DNA of 64,000 nucleotides from Fusobacterium mortiferum ATCC 9817 (GTDB lineage Bacteria; Fusobacteriota; Fusobacteriia; Fusobacteriales; Fusobacteriaceae): NCBI RefSeq assembly GCF_000158195.2, contig NZ_GL987993.1, positions 98,806 to 162,805 of the forward strand, read 5' to 3'. Shown piece by piece: positions 27,334 to 37,911 of this stretch (position 1 is its first letter; each line of letters starts with the position of its first letter). The notes under the pieces were generated by a model. It saw only the letters and a program-made list of their open reading frames with translations, ran no database searches and was not told where the DNA came from. The position numbers and the translations under genes were made by a program.

Positions 27334-29865
27334 ATGTCGAATATAAATAATAGATATATAGAAGATGAAATGAAAGAATCATACCTTGATTATTCAATGA
27401 GTGTTATAGTAAGTAGAGCTCTTCCAGATGTAAGAGATGGAATGAAACCTGTACATAGAAGAATACTATTTGCTATGAATGAACTTGGTATGAGTTTTGA
27501 TAAGCCCTATAAAAAATCCGCAAGAATCGTAGGAGAAGTTCTAGGTAAATACCATCCACATGGAGATTCAGCTGTGTATAGTACAATGGTAAGAATGGCT
27601 CAAGACTTTAACTATAGATATCCTTTGATTTCTGGACATGGAAACTTTGGTTCTATAGATGGAGATTCAGCAGCGGCAATGAGATATACTGAAGCTAGAA
27701 TGGCAAAGATAAGTAATGAGCTTCTAGAAGATATAGATAAAAATACAATAGATTTTAGAAAAAACTTTGATGACTCATTAGATGAACCAACAGTGTTACC
27801 AGCAAAATTACCAAATTTATTACTTAATGGAGCAACAGGAATAGCAGTAGGAATGGCTACAAATATACCACCTCACAATTTAGGAGAGGTAGTAGATGGA
27901 ACACTTGCTCTTATAGATAATCCAGAGCTTACTCCTCTAGACTTAATGGAGTATATAAAAGGACCAGATTTTCCTACTGGTGGAATAATAGATGGAGATA
28001 AAGGTATAAAAGATGCCTATATGACAGGTAGAGGTAAAGTAAGAGTAAGAGGAAAAATTGAGATAGAAGAGTTGAAAAATGGTAAAATAAATATTATAAT
28101 AAGAGAAATACCATATCAATTAAATAAAGCAACTTTGATAGAGAAAATAGCGGAATTAGTAAAGGATAAAAAGATAGTTGGAATTTCTGATTTAAGAGAT
28201 GAGTCAGATAGAGATGGAATAAGAGTTGTAATAGAACTTAAAAAAGGTGAAGAACCAGAGCTTATTTTAAATAAACTTTATAAATATACAGATTTACAAA
28301 GTACATTTGGAATAATAATGCTTGCCCTTGTAAATAATACTCCAAGAGTATTAAACTTAAAGCAGATAATAGAGGAGTATATTAAACATAGATTTGAAGT
28401 AATTACAAGAAGAACTCAATTTAACTTAGATAAAGCTGAAAAAAGAGCTCACATTTTACAAGGATATAGAATAGCTTTAAATAATATAGATAGAATAATA
28501 GAATTAGTTAGAGCTGCTACAGATGGAAATCAAGCTAGAGAGCAATTAGTAGAAAAATATGGATTTACTGATATACAAGCTAGAGCTATACTAGATATGA
28601 AGCTACAAAGATTGACTGGACTTGAAAGAGATAAAGTAGAAGCAGAGTATCAAGAGATAGAAAAATATATATCAGAATTGAGGGAGATTCTAGCTAATGA
28701 TTCAAAAATATATGAGATAATGAAAACTGAGCTTCAAGAGTTAAAAGATAAGTATGATGATGATAGAAGAACAGTTATTGAAAAAGAGAGAAAAGAGATA
28801 AATCCAGAGGATTTAATAAAAGATGAAGAGGTAATACTTACATTTACAAATAAAGGTTATGTAAAGAGAATGGAGCTAAGTAAATATAAGGCTCAAAAAA
28901 GAGGTGGAAGAGGAGTAGCTAGCCAAAATACAGTAGAAGATGACTTTGTAGAGAATATAGAGTCAGCTATGAACCTAGATACACTTATGATATTTACAAA
29001 CCAAGGAAGAGTATATAATATAAAAGTATATGAGATTCCTGAGACTTCTAAACAGTCTAGAGGTAGATTGATAGGAAATATAATAAATCTTAAGACAGAT
29101 GAAAAGATTAGAGCTATTATAAAAACTAGAGATTTCTCAAATGAGAACGAGGTTATATTTGTAACTAAAGATGGAACAGTTAAAAAGACTAACCTAAGTG
29201 AATTTAAAAATATTAATAGTTCAGGATTGAAAGCTATTAAGTTGAAAGAGAATGATGATATAATATATGTAGGACTTATAGAGGATATAGTAAATGAACA
29301 GTTATTGATAGCTACACAGGCAGGATATTCTATAAGATTTAGTTGTGAAGAGTTGAGAGCTACAGGTAGAGACACTATGGGAGTAAAAGGTCTTACATTG
29401 AGAGAAGGAGATACAGTTGTATCAGCTCTTCTTATAAAAGATATAGAAAATAGTAGTATTTTAACTATTACAGAAAATGGTTATGGTAAGAGAACAAAAA
29501 TAGATGAATATCCACTACAATCTAGAATTGGTAAAGGAGTTATTAATTTAAGATGTAGTGCTAAGACAGGTTCAGTTGTATCAGTTTTATCTGTATCTAC
29601 TGATGAAGAGTTAATGGCTATTACTTCTTCAGGAGTAGTTATTAGAATAGCTGTAGATGATATAGTGCTATACGGTAGAGCAACTCAAGGAGTTATTATT
29701 ATGAAGGTTCATGGTAAAGATGAGAAAGTTGTTTCTATAACAAGAGTAAAATCAGAAGAAAATGAAGATGAACAGGCAGAGAATATAGCATCTTTTAGCG
29801 AGGAAGTAACTTCAGATGAGATAGAAATTTCAGACGAAGAAATAATAGAAGAAACAGTAGAATAG
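27334..29865 (+). CDS. gyrA: DNA gyrase subunit A
   Basis: The 843-aa breakage-reunion subunit. The catalytic Tyr is Y118 in [11 protein letters not shown]. The quinolone-determining region reads [17 protein letters not shown], giving Ser79 and Ser83 (equivalent to E. coli Ser83 and Asp87). C-terminal beta-pinwheel repeats follow, including [11 protein letters not shown] as GyrA-box-like sequence near 522-533, and an acidic tail. AAGAGGAG precedes the ATG. Confidence 0.97.
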   Translation: MSNINNRYIEDEMKESYLDYSMSVIVSRALPDVRDGMKPVHRRILFAMNELGMSFDKPYKKSARIVGEVLGKYHPHGDSAVYSTMVRMAQDFNYRYPLISGHGNFGSIDGDSAAAMRYTEARMAKISNELLEDIDKNTIDFRKNFDDSLDEPTVLPAKLPNLLLNGATGIAVGMATNIPPHNLGEVVDGTLALIDNPELTPLDLMEYIKGPDFPTGGIIDGDKGIKDAYMTGRGKVRVRGKIEIEELKNGKINIIIREIPYQLNKATLIEKIAELVKDKKIVGISDLRDESDRDGIRVVIELKKGEEPELILNKLYKYTDLQSTFGIIMLALVNNTPRVLNLKQIIEEYIKHRFEVITRRTQFNLDKAEKRAHILQGYRIALNNIDRIIELVRAATDGNQAREQLVEKYGFTDIQARAILDMKLQRLTGLERDKVEAEYQEIEKYISELREILANDSKIYEIMKTELQELKDKYDDDRRTVIEKERKEINPEDLIKDEEVILTFTNKGYVKRMELSKYKAQKRGGRGVASQNTVEDDFVENIESAMNLDTLMIFTNQGRVYNIKVYEIPETSKQSRGRLIGNIINLKTDEKIRAIIKTRDFSNENEVIFVTKDGTVKKTNLSEFKNINSSGLKAIKLKENDDIIYVGLIEDIVNEQLLIATQAGYSIRFSCEELRATGRDTMGVKGLTLREGDTVVSALLIKDIENSSILTITENGYGKRTKIDEYPLQSRIGKGVINLRCSAKTGSVVSVLSVSTDEELMAITSSGVVIRIAVDDIVLYGRATQGVIIMKVHGKDEKVVSITRVKSEENEDEQAENIASFSEEVTSDEIEISDEEIIEETVE

Positions 29866-29899
29866 TTATTGTTTCATATACTAAAATGAGGTGATATAT

Positions 29900-30667
29900 A
29901 TGAGAAGAGCATTAGTTTTATTTGGAAATGAAATAGAAAGAGGAAGCTTAGCTGAAAGTGCAGCTTTCTTAGAGAAGGAACTAGGATTTAAAATATACCC
30001 TCTTTATGTAAAGGATATAGCTAGAGAGAAACTTATGTCAGCAACAGATGGACTTATGTTAGCTGGAAGAGCACCATTTATATCTCATGGTTGGGAAGAG
30101 ATAGAGCAAGCAGAAATACAAGGGATAAAAGAAGTATTGAAAGAAAAAAATATAGATGCTGAATTGTGTGTTGATATAGGAGATGTAGCAGAAGTAGTAA
30201 CTGAGCATATGAAAAGATGCGATTTATTAGTTATGGGAAAAAATGATATATTGACTGAAAAAGAGATAAATATATTAAAAGGAAATTATAAATCAATGTT
30301 GTTAATTGGTGAAAGACCATTGAGTTCAATGGAAAATATAGTTATTGGTAATGATAATGGAGTTAAAGTCAATAGAAGTTGCAATCATTTTATAAGTCTT
30401 TTCCCAGAAATTAAGAGATTTTCATCTTTTGTAATTAATAAAGAGATAGAAGATAATATGTTAGTAGATTATTTAGTAGGGCATGAAAAAGAGGTTATTC
30501 ATGAAGAACTAACAACAAATAACTATGAAGATGTATTAAAGAGAGTAGATGAAGCGGATCTATTTATTATGGGAAATTTAAGTAAAAGCTATTTCTTTGA
30601 AAAAATTATAGGAAAAAATGGTATAAAATTATTAGAAAAAGGAAAGGCACCTATATTTATAGGATAA
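29900..30667 (+). CDS. Universal-stress-protein-like protein
   Basis: A 255-aa cytoplasmic protein. Two USP-like alpha/beta halves are suggested: ALVLFGNEIERGSLAESAA at the start, CDLLVMGKND near 109, then ENIVIGNDNGVKV near 148 and ADLFIMGNLS near 228. I chose ATG 29900 because GAGGTGA lies just before it. The exact family is not certain and no catalytic residues are evident. It follows gyrA by 34 bp and precedes a phosphodiesterase. Confidence 0.65.
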   Translation: MRRALVLFGNEIERGSLAESAAFLEKELGFKIYPLYVKDIAREKLMSATDGLMLAGRAPFISHGWEEIEQAEIQGIKEVLKEKNIDAELCVDIGDVAEVVTEHMKRCDLLVMGKNDILTEKEINILKGNYKSMLLIGERPLSSMENIVIGNDNGVKVNRSCNHFISLFPEIKRFSSFVINKEIEDNMLVDYLVGHEKEVIHEELTTNNYEDVLKRVDEADLFIMGNLSKSYFFEKIIGKNGIKLLEKGKAPIFIG

Positions 30668-30682
30668 AATTAGGTAGTAAAG

Positions 30683-31141
30683 ATGAAAGTTTTGGTAATT
30701 TCAGATTCACATCAAAGATTAGACACACTTATAAGAATATATGAAAAAGAGAAACCAGATGTTGTTATCTGTGCTGGAGACCATAGCAAAGATGGAGAGG
30801 AGCTTTCCTTTGTATGTCCAAATTCTAAGTATTATATAGTACGTGGAAATTGTGATATATTTGATAGAAAATATGATGATGAGATGGTATTTGAGCTGGA
30901 GGGATTAAAAATCCTTCTGGCTCATGGTCATGAATACAGAGTAAAATATAATTATATCTCAATAGAGGAGAGAGGAAAATTATTAGGATGTGATATTGTT
31001 ATATTTGGTCATACTCATATTCAATATCTGTTTTCAAAAAATGGAATTACACTATTTAATCCAGGAGCTGTATATGGGAGAGAATATGGTATATTGGAAA
31101 TAGATGGAGGCAAATTCCAGTTTTATCATAAAAGTATATAA
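30683..31141 (+). CDS. YfcE-type metallophosphoesterase
   Basis: A 152-aa calcineurin-like phosphodiesterase. Metal-binding motifs are DSHQ (8-11), GDH (32-34), GNCD, HGH near 86 and GHTH (near 111). Enzymes of the YfcE/MJ0936 group hydrolyse phosphodiesters with Mn2+ or Ni2+; the physiological substrate is unknown. It lies 15 bp after the USP-like gene and 41 bp before pheS. Confidence 0.9.
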   Translation: MKVLVISDSHQRLDTLIRIYEKEKPDVVICAGDHSKDGEELSFVCPNSKYYIVRGNCDIFDRKYDDEMVFELEGLKILLAHGHEYRVKYNYISIEERGKLLGCDIVIFGHTHIQYLFSKNGITLFNPGAVYGREYGILEIDGGKFQFYHKSI

Positions 31142-31182
31142 AAATTTTAAAATATAAAAGCCTTTTAAACTAGGGAGGAAAA

Positions 31183-32199
31183 ATGAAAGAAAAGGTAGCA
31201 CAGCTAAAAGAAACTGCTGGATTAAATATTGAAAAAGCAGAATCTTTACAAGAATTAGAAGAGATTAGAGTAAAATTACTTGGAAAAAAAGGGGAATTGA
31301 CAGAGATTTCAAAAGGAATGAAAAATCTTACTCCTGAAGAAAGACCAGTTGTAGGTCAATTAGTTAATGAACTTAGAGAGTTTATCAATTCAGCACTAGA
31401 AAATAAAAATAGTGAATTAAAAGAAAAAGAAAAAAATAAAAGATTAGCTGAAGAGGTAATAGACATAACTCTTCCAGGAAAGAGAAATGTATTAGGAACT
31501 ACTCATCCTATTACAGAGACAATGAATTTTATGAAAGAGATTTTTATAGAAATGGGATTTGATGTAGCTGATGGACCAGAGGTAGAGTTAGTAAAGTATA
31601 ACTTTGATGCTTTAAATATACCAGATACTCATCCATCAAGAGATATTACAGATACATTCTATATAAATGATGATGTTGTTTTAAGAACTCAAACATCACC
31701 AGTACAAGTAAGATATATGTTAGAGCATAAACCACCATTTAGAATGATATGCCCAGGTAAAGTATATAGACCAGACTATGATATATCTCATACACCTATG
31801 TTCCATCAAATGGAAGGACTTATGATAGGAGAGAATATATCATTTGCAAACTTTAAAGCAATATTAACAGAGTCATTAAAGAAAATGTTTGGAGATACAG
31901 AAGTTAGATTTAGACCACACTTCTTCCCATTTACAGAGCCATCTGCAGAGGTAGATATTCAATGTGCTGTATGTAAAGGAAAAGGTTGTAGAATGTGTAA
32001 AGATAGTGGTTGGGTAGAAATAATGGGTTGTGGAATGGTAGACCCAGAGGTTCTAAAGGCTGTTGGATATGACCCAGATGAAGTAAGTGGATTTGCTTTT
32101 GGAATGGGAATAGAAAGAGTAGCTATGTTAAGACGTGGAATAAATGACTTAAGAGCTTTCTTTGAAAATGATGTAAGATTTTTAAAACAATTTAAGTAA
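31183..32199 (+). CDS. pheS: Phenylalanine-tRNA ligase alpha subunit
   Basis: The 338-aa catalytic subunit. The class II motifs include HPSRDITDTFY (near 153), the TSPVQVRYM region, motif 2 near GKVYRPDYDISHTPMFHQMEG, and motif 3 GFAFGMGIERVAMLRRG. An N-terminal coiled coil (1-85) binds tRNA. GGGAGG precedes the ATG. No T-box leader is seen in the 41-bp gap. Confidence 0.97.
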   Translation: MKEKVAQLKETAGLNIEKAESLQELEEIRVKLLGKKGELTEISKGMKNLTPEERPVVGQLVNELREFINSALENKNSELKEKEKNKRLAEEVIDITLPGKRNVLGTTHPITETMNFMKEIFIEMGFDVADGPEVELVKYNFDALNIPDTHPSRDITDTFYINDDVVLRTQTSPVQVRYMLEHKPPFRMICPGKVYRPDYDISHTPMFHQMEGLMIGENISFANFKAILTESLKKMFGDTEVRFRPHFFPFTEPSAEVDIQCAVCKGKGCRMCKDSGWVEIMGCGMVDPEVLKAVGYDPDEVSGFAFGMGIERVAMLRRGINDLRAFFENDVRFLKQFK

Positions 32200-32214
32200 T
32201 TCTGGAGGAGAATA

Positions 32215-34602
32215 ATGTTAATTTCTTTAGACTGGCTAAAACAGTATGTAGATATAAAAGAGGATATAAAAGAGTTAGATAATGCCTTAACTATGATAGG
32301 TCAAGAAGTTGAAGCCATAGATATTCAAGGAAAAGGACTTGATAATGTAGTAATAGGGCATATAGTTGAGTATGGAAAACACCCTAACTCTGATAAGTTA
32401 ACACTTGTAAAAGTAAATATAGGAGAGGAAGAGCCATTACAAATAGTATGTGGAGCTCCAAATCATAAATTAGGGGATAAAGTAGTAGTAGCTAAAATAG
32501 GAGCTGTACTTCCTGGAGATTTTAAAATTAAAAAGAGTAAAATAAGAGATGTAGAATCATTTGGAATGCTTTGTTCTCAAGTTGAGCTTGGAATAGGAGA
32601 GGATGGAGATGGAATAATAATCCTTCCAGAAGATGCTCCAATAGGTGTGGAATATAGAAAATATGCAGGTTTAGATGATGTAATATTTGAACTTGAAATC
32701 ACTCCAAATAGACCTGATTGTCTTTCACATATAGGAATAGCAAGGGAGATAGCAGCTTATTATGGAAGAAAAGTAAAATACCCATCAGTTACTTATACTG
32801 AGGCTATTGATCCTACTACAAAAGTGGCAAAAGTAAATATAGATGATAAAGATAGATGTAAAAGATATATGGGAAGAGTAATAAGAAATGTTACTGTAGG
32901 AGAGTCTCCAGAGTGGTTAAAGAAGAGAATAAGAGCTATGGGATTAAAACCTATAAATAATGTAGTAGATATAACAAACTTTGTTATGTTTGAATATAAT
33001 CAACCTATGCATGCTTTTGACTTAGATAAAGTAGCTAATGGAAGTATAGTTGTAAGAGAAGCTAAAATGGGAGAAAAAATTACTACTCTTGATGGAGTTG
33101 AAAGAGAGTTAACTAATGGAGAGTTAGTAATAGCAGATGATGAAAAAGCTATTGCAATAGCAGGAATAATTGGAGGAATAGGAACAGAAATAACTTCTGA
33201 AACAAAAAATATATTCTTGGAAGTAGCATATTTTACACCAGAAAATATTAGAAAAACAGGAAGAAGATTAGGAATTTCAACAGATTCTTCATATAGAAAT
33301 GAAAGAGGAATAGACATAGAGGGAATTCCAGATGCAAGTGAAAGAGCTATGGCATTGATAGCTGAAATTGCTAATGGAGAGATATTAGATGGTGCAATAG
33401 ATAAATATATTGAAAAACCACAAAAATATGAGATTCCATTGAGCTTAGAAAAATTAAATAAATTTATAGGAAAAGAACTTTCTCCAGATGTAGTAGGAAA
33501 GATTTTAAGTAATTTAGGATTAGGAATAAGAACACTATCGCAAGATACATTAGTTGTAATTCCACCTACATATAGAGGGGATTTAACAAGAACTGCTGAT
33601 ATCTATGAAGAGATAATAAGAATGTATGGTTTTGAAAATATAGAGCCAGTAATGCCAATAGAAAATATTCAAGCTGGTAAAAAAGCTGAGAATATAGATT
33701 TAATAGATAATACAAAAGAAATTTTAAGAGAGATTGGACTTCAAGAAGTTATCAACTACTCATTTATTCCTAAAAATGTAGTGGATATTTTAAATATAAA
33801 AGAGAGAGTAATAGAGATAAAAAATCCTTTAAGTGAAGATATGGCAATATTAAGACCAACACTTATGTGGAGTGTACTTTCAAACATAAGAGATAACATA
33901 AATAGAAACCAATTTGATTTAAGATTCTGTGAAGTATCGAGAGTATTTTCGCCAGCAGAAGAGTTAGCAAATGAAGATTTAAGAGTTTGTATAGGACTTG
34001 CTGGAAGACCAGAGAGAACACTATGGAATCCAAAACCAGAGGCTTATGATTTCTATACAATTAAAGGATATGTAGAAAAGCTTATGGAGTATATGGGAAT
34101 AGCTAGATATAAATTAGAAAGAAGTACTAACTCTAATTTCCATCCTGGAAGAAGTGCAGAATTGAGAATAGGTAATGATGTAATTGGAATATTTGGAGAG
34201 ATTCATCCAGATGTTCAAGAGAAGATGGAAATAAAGAGAGAGAGAGTATATATTGCAGAGATAGATTTAACTAAATGTGTAAAATATATGAAAAATTCTA
34301 ATAAATATGAGAAAATAGTAAAATATCCAGAGGTTACTAGAGATTTAGCTATTGTTCTTTCTAAAGATGTACTTGTAGGTAATATGATAGAAAGCTTGAA
34401 AAAAGTGTCTCCTATAATAGAAAAGATAGATATATTTGATGTATATGAAGGAGATAAAATAGAAGCTAATAAGAAGTCTGTTGCTATAAGTATAGTTTTA
34501 AGAAATAAAGAAAAAACTTTAGATGAAAAAGAGATAAATAGTGCAATTGAGAAGATACTTGCAACTATCTCTAAAGATTATAATGGAGAGATAAGACAGT
34601 AG
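32215..34602 (+). CDS. pheT: Phenylalanine-tRNA ligase beta subunit
   Basis: The 795-aa subunit with the N-terminal EMAP/tRNA-binding domain (near 40-150, with HPNSDKLTLVKV and CGAPNH), B3/B4 editing domain (ITPNRPDCLSHIG, ERGID) and a C-terminal anticodon-binding domain (KYPEVTRDLAIVL). It forms the alpha2-beta2 enzyme with PheS, 15 bp upstream. GGAGGAG precedes the ATG. Confidence 0.97.
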   Translation: MLISLDWLKQYVDIKEDIKELDNALTMIGQEVEAIDIQGKGLDNVVIGHIVEYGKHPNSDKLTLVKVNIGEEEPLQIVCGAPNHKLGDKVVVAKIGAVLPGDFKIKKSKIRDVESFGMLCSQVELGIGEDGDGIIILPEDAPIGVEYRKYAGLDDVIFELEITPNRPDCLSHIGIAREIAAYYGRKVKYPSVTYTEAIDPTTKVAKVNIDDKDRCKRYMGRVIRNVTVGESPEWLKKRIRAMGLKPINNVVDITNFVMFEYNQPMHAFDLDKVANGSIVVREAKMGEKITTLDGVERELTNGELVIADDEKAIAIAGIIGGIGTEITSETKNIFLEVAYFTPENIRKTGRRLGISTDSSYRNERGIDIEGIPDASERAMALIAEIANGEILDGAIDKYIEKPQKYEIPLSLEKLNKFIGKELSPDVVGKILSNLGLGIRTLSQDTLVVIPPTYRGDLTRTADIYEEIIRMYGFENIEPVMPIENIQAGKKAENIDLIDNTKEILREIGLQEVINYSFIPKNVVDILNIKERVIEIKNPLSEDMAILRPTLMWSVLSNIRDNINRNQFDLRFCEVSRVFSPAEELANEDLRVCIGLAGRPERTLWNPKPEAYDFYTIKGYVEKLMEYMGIARYKLERSTNSNFHPGRSAELRIGNDVIGIFGEIHPDVQEKMEIKRERVYIAEIDLTKCVKYMKNSNKYEKIVKYPEVTRDLAIVLSKDVLVGNMIESLKKVSPIIEKIDIFDVYEGDKIEANKKSVAISIVLRNKEKTLDEKEINSAIEKILATISKDYNGEIRQ

Positions 34603-34609
34603 TGAAATT

Positions 34610-34652
34610 AGAGAGTAGTAAAAACTTAGGAGAGTTTTAGCTACTCTCTTTT
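34610..34652 (+). terminator. Hairpin after pheT
   Basis: AGAGAGTAG (34610-34618) pairs with CTACTCTCT (34641-34649), with an inner AAAACT/AGTTTT stem. The following T run is short, so it may be a weak terminator. Confidence 0.6.
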
Positions 34653-34677
34653 AAGATAAAATGGAGGGGGAATATAA

Positions 34678-35886
34678 ATGGATACATTAAAAGAATTATT
34701 TAAAATTGGAAATGGACCATCAAGCTCGCATACTATGGGACCAGAGAGGGCAGCAAAAAAATTTAAAGCTAAAAATCCAAATGCGGCAAGATTTGAAGTA
34801 GAACTATATGGTTCATTAGCTTTAACAGGAAAAGGACATTTGACAGATTGGATAATAATTGAAACTATGAAACCTATTCCAACAGATATATTATGGAAAC
34901 CTGAGGTAGTTCATAGATATCATACTAATGGAATGTTATTTAAAGCTTTTGATAAAGATAATAATCAAATAGATGAGTGGTTGGTATTCTCTGTTGGTGG
35001 AGGAACAATAATGGAGCACTATCAAGAAAGAAAAGGGGCTCAAGCTATATATCAACTAAACTCTATGGATGAGATAAAAAAATGGTGTGAAGATAATCAA
35101 AAAGAGTTATGGGAATATGTTGTAGAGTGTGAAGGAAAAGAGATATTTGAATTTTTAAAAGAGATTTGGGAAGCTATGAAAGAGGCAGTAGAAAGAGGAA
35201 TTAATACTACTGGAGTACTACCTGGAACACTTAAATATCCAAGAAAAGCTTCAAATTTCTATAGAAAGGCTAGAAATAATCATAGTAGAGGTGGATTTTT
35301 AGGAAGAATATTTGCTTATACTTTAGCTGTATCAGAGGAAAATGGAGGTGGAGGAAAGGTTGTAACTGCTCCAACATGTGGAGCTTGTGGAGTTGTACCT
35401 GGACTTTTATATGCTCTTAGAGAAGAGTATGACTTACAAGAGGATGAAATTTTAAAAAGCTTAGCAATAGCAGGACTTATAGGAAATCTTATAAAAGAGA
35501 ACGCTACTATTTCTGGAGCAGAGGGTGGATGTCAAGCAGAGGTAGGTTCAGCTTGCTCAATGGCAGCAGCTATGGCATGTTTCTTACTTGGAGGTTCATT
35601 AGCTCAGATAGAGTATGCAGCAGAGATGGCATTAGAGCACCACTTAGGACTTACTTGTGACCCAGTAGGAGGTTATGTACAAGTACCTTGTATAGAAAGA
35701 AATGCAGCAGCTGCAGCAAGAGCTTTAGATGCAGCAGCATATAGTTTATATACAGATGGAAAACATAAAGTAACTTTTGACCAAGTTGTAAAAACTATGG
35801 GAGAAACAGGAAAGGATTTAAAAGAGGAATATAAAGAAACCTCATTAGGAGGACTTGCAAAATTTACATTTAATGCAGAGTGTTAA
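34678..35886 (+). CDS. sdaA: L-serine ammonia-lyase (iron-sulfur dehydratase, single chain)
   Basis: A 402-aa enzyme turning L-serine into pyruvate and ammonia. The N-terminal part has the SdaAB-type GPSSSHTMGP (13-22). The C-terminal part carries the 4Fe-4S cysteines in APTCGACGVVPG (near 238), GGCQAEVGSACSMAA and LTCDPVGG. The two parts are fused in one protein. It supports amino-acid fermentation and is probably co-transcribed with pth (15-bp gap). GGAGGGGG precedes the ATG. Confidence 0.93.
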   Translation: MDTLKELFKIGNGPSSSHTMGPERAAKKFKAKNPNAARFEVELYGSLALTGKGHLTDWIIIETMKPIPTDILWKPEVVHRYHTNGMLFKAFDKDNNQIDEWLVFSVGGGTIMEHYQERKGAQAIYQLNSMDEIKKWCEDNQKELWEYVVECEGKEIFEFLKEIWEAMKEAVERGINTTGVLPGTLKYPRKASNFYRKARNNHSRGGFLGRIFAYTLAVSEENGGGGKVVTAPTCGACGVVPGLLYALREEYDLQEDEILKSLAIAGLIGNLIKENATISGAEGGCQAEVGSACSMAAAMACFLLGGSLAQIEYAAEMALEHHLGLTCDPVGGYVQVPCIERNAAAAARALDAAAYSLYTDGKHKVTFDQVVKTMGETGKDLKEEYKETSLGGLAKFTFNAEC

Positions 35887-35901
35887 AAGGAGAAGTAAAG
35901 A

Positions 35902-36462
35902 ATGAAGTTGATAGTAGGGCTGGGAAATCCAGGAAATAAATATGAAAAAACAAGACATAATATAGGATTTGAAGTGATAAACCATCTTCAGAAAGAGCTT
36001 AGTATAACAAACGAAAAGGAAAAATTTCAAGGGCTTATTAGTGAGAAAAATATTGATGGAGAAAAAGTTCTTTTTCTAAAACCACAAACTTTTATGAATC
36101 TTAGTGGAAATTCAATAATAGAAGTAATAAATTTCTATAAATTAAATCCTAAAACTGATTTAGTTGTAATTTATGATGATATGGATCTTCCAGTTGGAAA
36201 ATTAAGAGTAAAAGAGAAGGGAAGTTCTGGTGGACATAATGGAATAAAATCTATTATTTCTCACTTAGGAGATGAATTTTTACGTATAAAATGTGGAATA
36301 GGGAAACCAAAAGATAATACTATTGACTTTGTATTGGGACAGTTTAGTAAAAGTGAACAAGAAGAGGTTACAATGATGATAGAAAATGCAAGTAAATGCG
36401 CAATTGATATTATTCAAGATATTGAAATAGGAAAAATAATGCAGAAATATAACAAAAAGTAA
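35902..36462 (+). CDS. pth: Peptidyl-tRNA hydrolase
   Basis: A 186-aa enzyme that recycles peptidyl-tRNA by cleaving the peptide-tRNA ester. Hallmarks: GLGNPGNKYEKTRHNIGF (6-23, catalytic His20), KPQTFMNLSG, DDMDLPVGKLRVKEKGSSGGHNGIKSI and the FVLGQFS motif. AAGGAGAAG precedes the start. Confidence 0.96.
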   Translation: MKLIVGLGNPGNKYEKTRHNIGFEVINHLQKELSITNEKEKFQGLISEKNIDGEKVLFLKPQTFMNLSGNSIIEVINFYKLNPKTDLVVIYDDMDLPVGKLRVKEKGSSGGHNGIKSIISHLGDEFLRIKCGIGKPKDNTIDFVLGQFSKSEQEEVTMMIENASKCAIDIIQDIEIGKIMQKYNKK

Positions 36463-36484
36463 TTAAAAAAATTTCTAAAAAATA

Positions 36485-36513
36485 TTGAGAATTAGTGATA
36501 AATGTGGTAAACT
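36485..36513 (+). promoter_or_regulatory. Promoter of the rnf operon
   Basis: TTGAGA (36485-36490) and TAAACT (36508-36513) are 17 bp apart, 43 bp before the rnfC start. Confidence 0.65.
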
Positions 36514-36555
36514 TAGTTTAGTAACAGTTAACTTTAAAAAGAAAGGAGATTTATT

Positions 36556-37866
36556 ATGAAATTTTTTGGTTTCAGAGGAGGAGTTCATCCGCCTGAAAAT
36601 AAAGTTCAAACAGAAAATATGGCTGTTGAAGAATTAAAAGCACCAAAAATGTTGTATGTAGCACTATTACAACATATAGGAGCACCATTAGATCCACTTG
36701 TAGCAATTGGTGATAAGGTTTTAAAAGGACAAAAAATAGCTGATTCTCAAGCTTTTATGTCATCACCTATTCATTCCCCAGTAAGTGGAACAATCAAAAA
36801 GATAGAAGAGCATGTTTTTCCTTTAATGGGAAGAATAAAAACTATCATGATTGAAAATGATGAGCAAGATACTTGGGCAGAATTACCAAAAATAGAAAAC
36901 TGGGAAACTGCTGATAAAAAAGATTTACTTGCTATGATAAGAGAGAAGGGTATAGTAGGAATAGGAGGAGCAAGTTTTCCTACTCATATCAAATTAAATC
37001 CTCCAGCAGATGCAAAAATTGATACATTATTATTAAATGGAGCAGAGTGTGAGCCTTATCTTAATTCAGATAACAGACTTATGTTAGAACATCCAGAAAA
37101 AATAATAAATGGTATAAAAATTATTAAGAAAATATTAGGAGTAAATACTGCTATAGTAGGAATAGAAGAAAATAAACCTGAAGCTATTGCTTCTATGAAA
37201 AAGGCAGCAGAAGGTACTGGTATTGAGATAGCACCGTTAAAAACAAAATATCCTCAAGGAGGAGAGAAACAACTTATAAAAGCTGTTTTAGACAGACAAG
37301 TTCCATCTGGAAAACTTCCATCAGCTGTAGGAGTTGTAGTACAAAATACAGGGACAGCAGCAGCTATCTATGATGGTATTGTAAATGGAATTCCACTAAT
37401 TGAGAAAGTAGTTACAGTTTCTGGAAAAGCAATAGCTAATCCTAAAAATGTAAAAGTAGCAATAGGAACACCATTTTCATATATTTTAGACTATTGTGGA
37501 GTAAATAGAGAAGTTGTAGATAAACTAGTAATGGGAGGACCAATGATGGGAATGGCTCAATTCTCTGAAGAAGCTCCTGTTATTAAAGGAACATCTGGAT
37601 TATTAGCTCTTACGAAAGAAGAAACTAACCCATATAAAACAAGACCTTGTATAGGTTGTGGAAAATGTGTAGAAGCATGTCCTATGGGATTAGAGCCACT
37701 TATGTTTGCAAGACTTGCATCATTTGAGCAATGGGAACAACTAGGACAATATAATTTAATGGATTGTATTGAGTGTGGTTCTTGTGCATATATTTGTCCT
37801 GCTAACAGACCATTAACAGAGGCTATAAAAATAGGAAAATCAAAATTAAGAGCAATGAAAAAGTAA
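36556..37866 (+). CDS. rnfC: Rnf complex subunit RnfC
   Basis: A 436-aa peripheral subunit of the ferredoxin:NAD+ oxidoreductase (Na+ or H+ translocating). It has the RnfC N-terminal barrel (GFRGGVHPPENK), a SLBB-like middle, the NAD/FMN region (GIVGIGGASFPTHIK) and two 4Fe-4S motifs: CIGCGKCVEACPMG near 372 and CIECGSCAYICPANRP near 411. It carries NAD+ reduction. First gene of rnfCDGEAB. Confidence 0.95.
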   Translation: MKFFGFRGGVHPPENKVQTENMAVEELKAPKMLYVALLQHIGAPLDPLVAIGDKVLKGQKIADSQAFMSSPIHSPVSGTIKKIEEHVFPLMGRIKTIMIENDEQDTWAELPKIENWETADKKDLLAMIREKGIVGIGGASFPTHIKLNPPADAKIDTLLLNGAECEPYLNSDNRLMLEHPEKIINGIKIIKKILGVNTAIVGIEENKPEAIASMKKAAEGTGIEIAPLKTKYPQGGEKQLIKAVLDRQVPSGKLPSAVGVVVQNTGTAAAIYDGIVNGIPLIEKVVTVSGKAIANPKNVKVAIGTPFSYILDYCGVNREVVDKLVMGGPMMGMAQFSEEAPVIKGTSGLLALTKEETNPYKTRPCIGCGKCVEACPMGLEPLMFARLASFEQWEQLGQYNLMDCIECGSCAYICPANRPLTEAIKIGKSKLRAMKK

Positions 37867-37911
37867 ATTAAAAGATAACAGAAATTGTTATTGAGTTATC
37901 AGGAGGGCAAA

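Noticed and set aside
31142-31182. T-box leader for pheST
   Set aside because: The gap is 41 bp and holds no T-box core or terminator.
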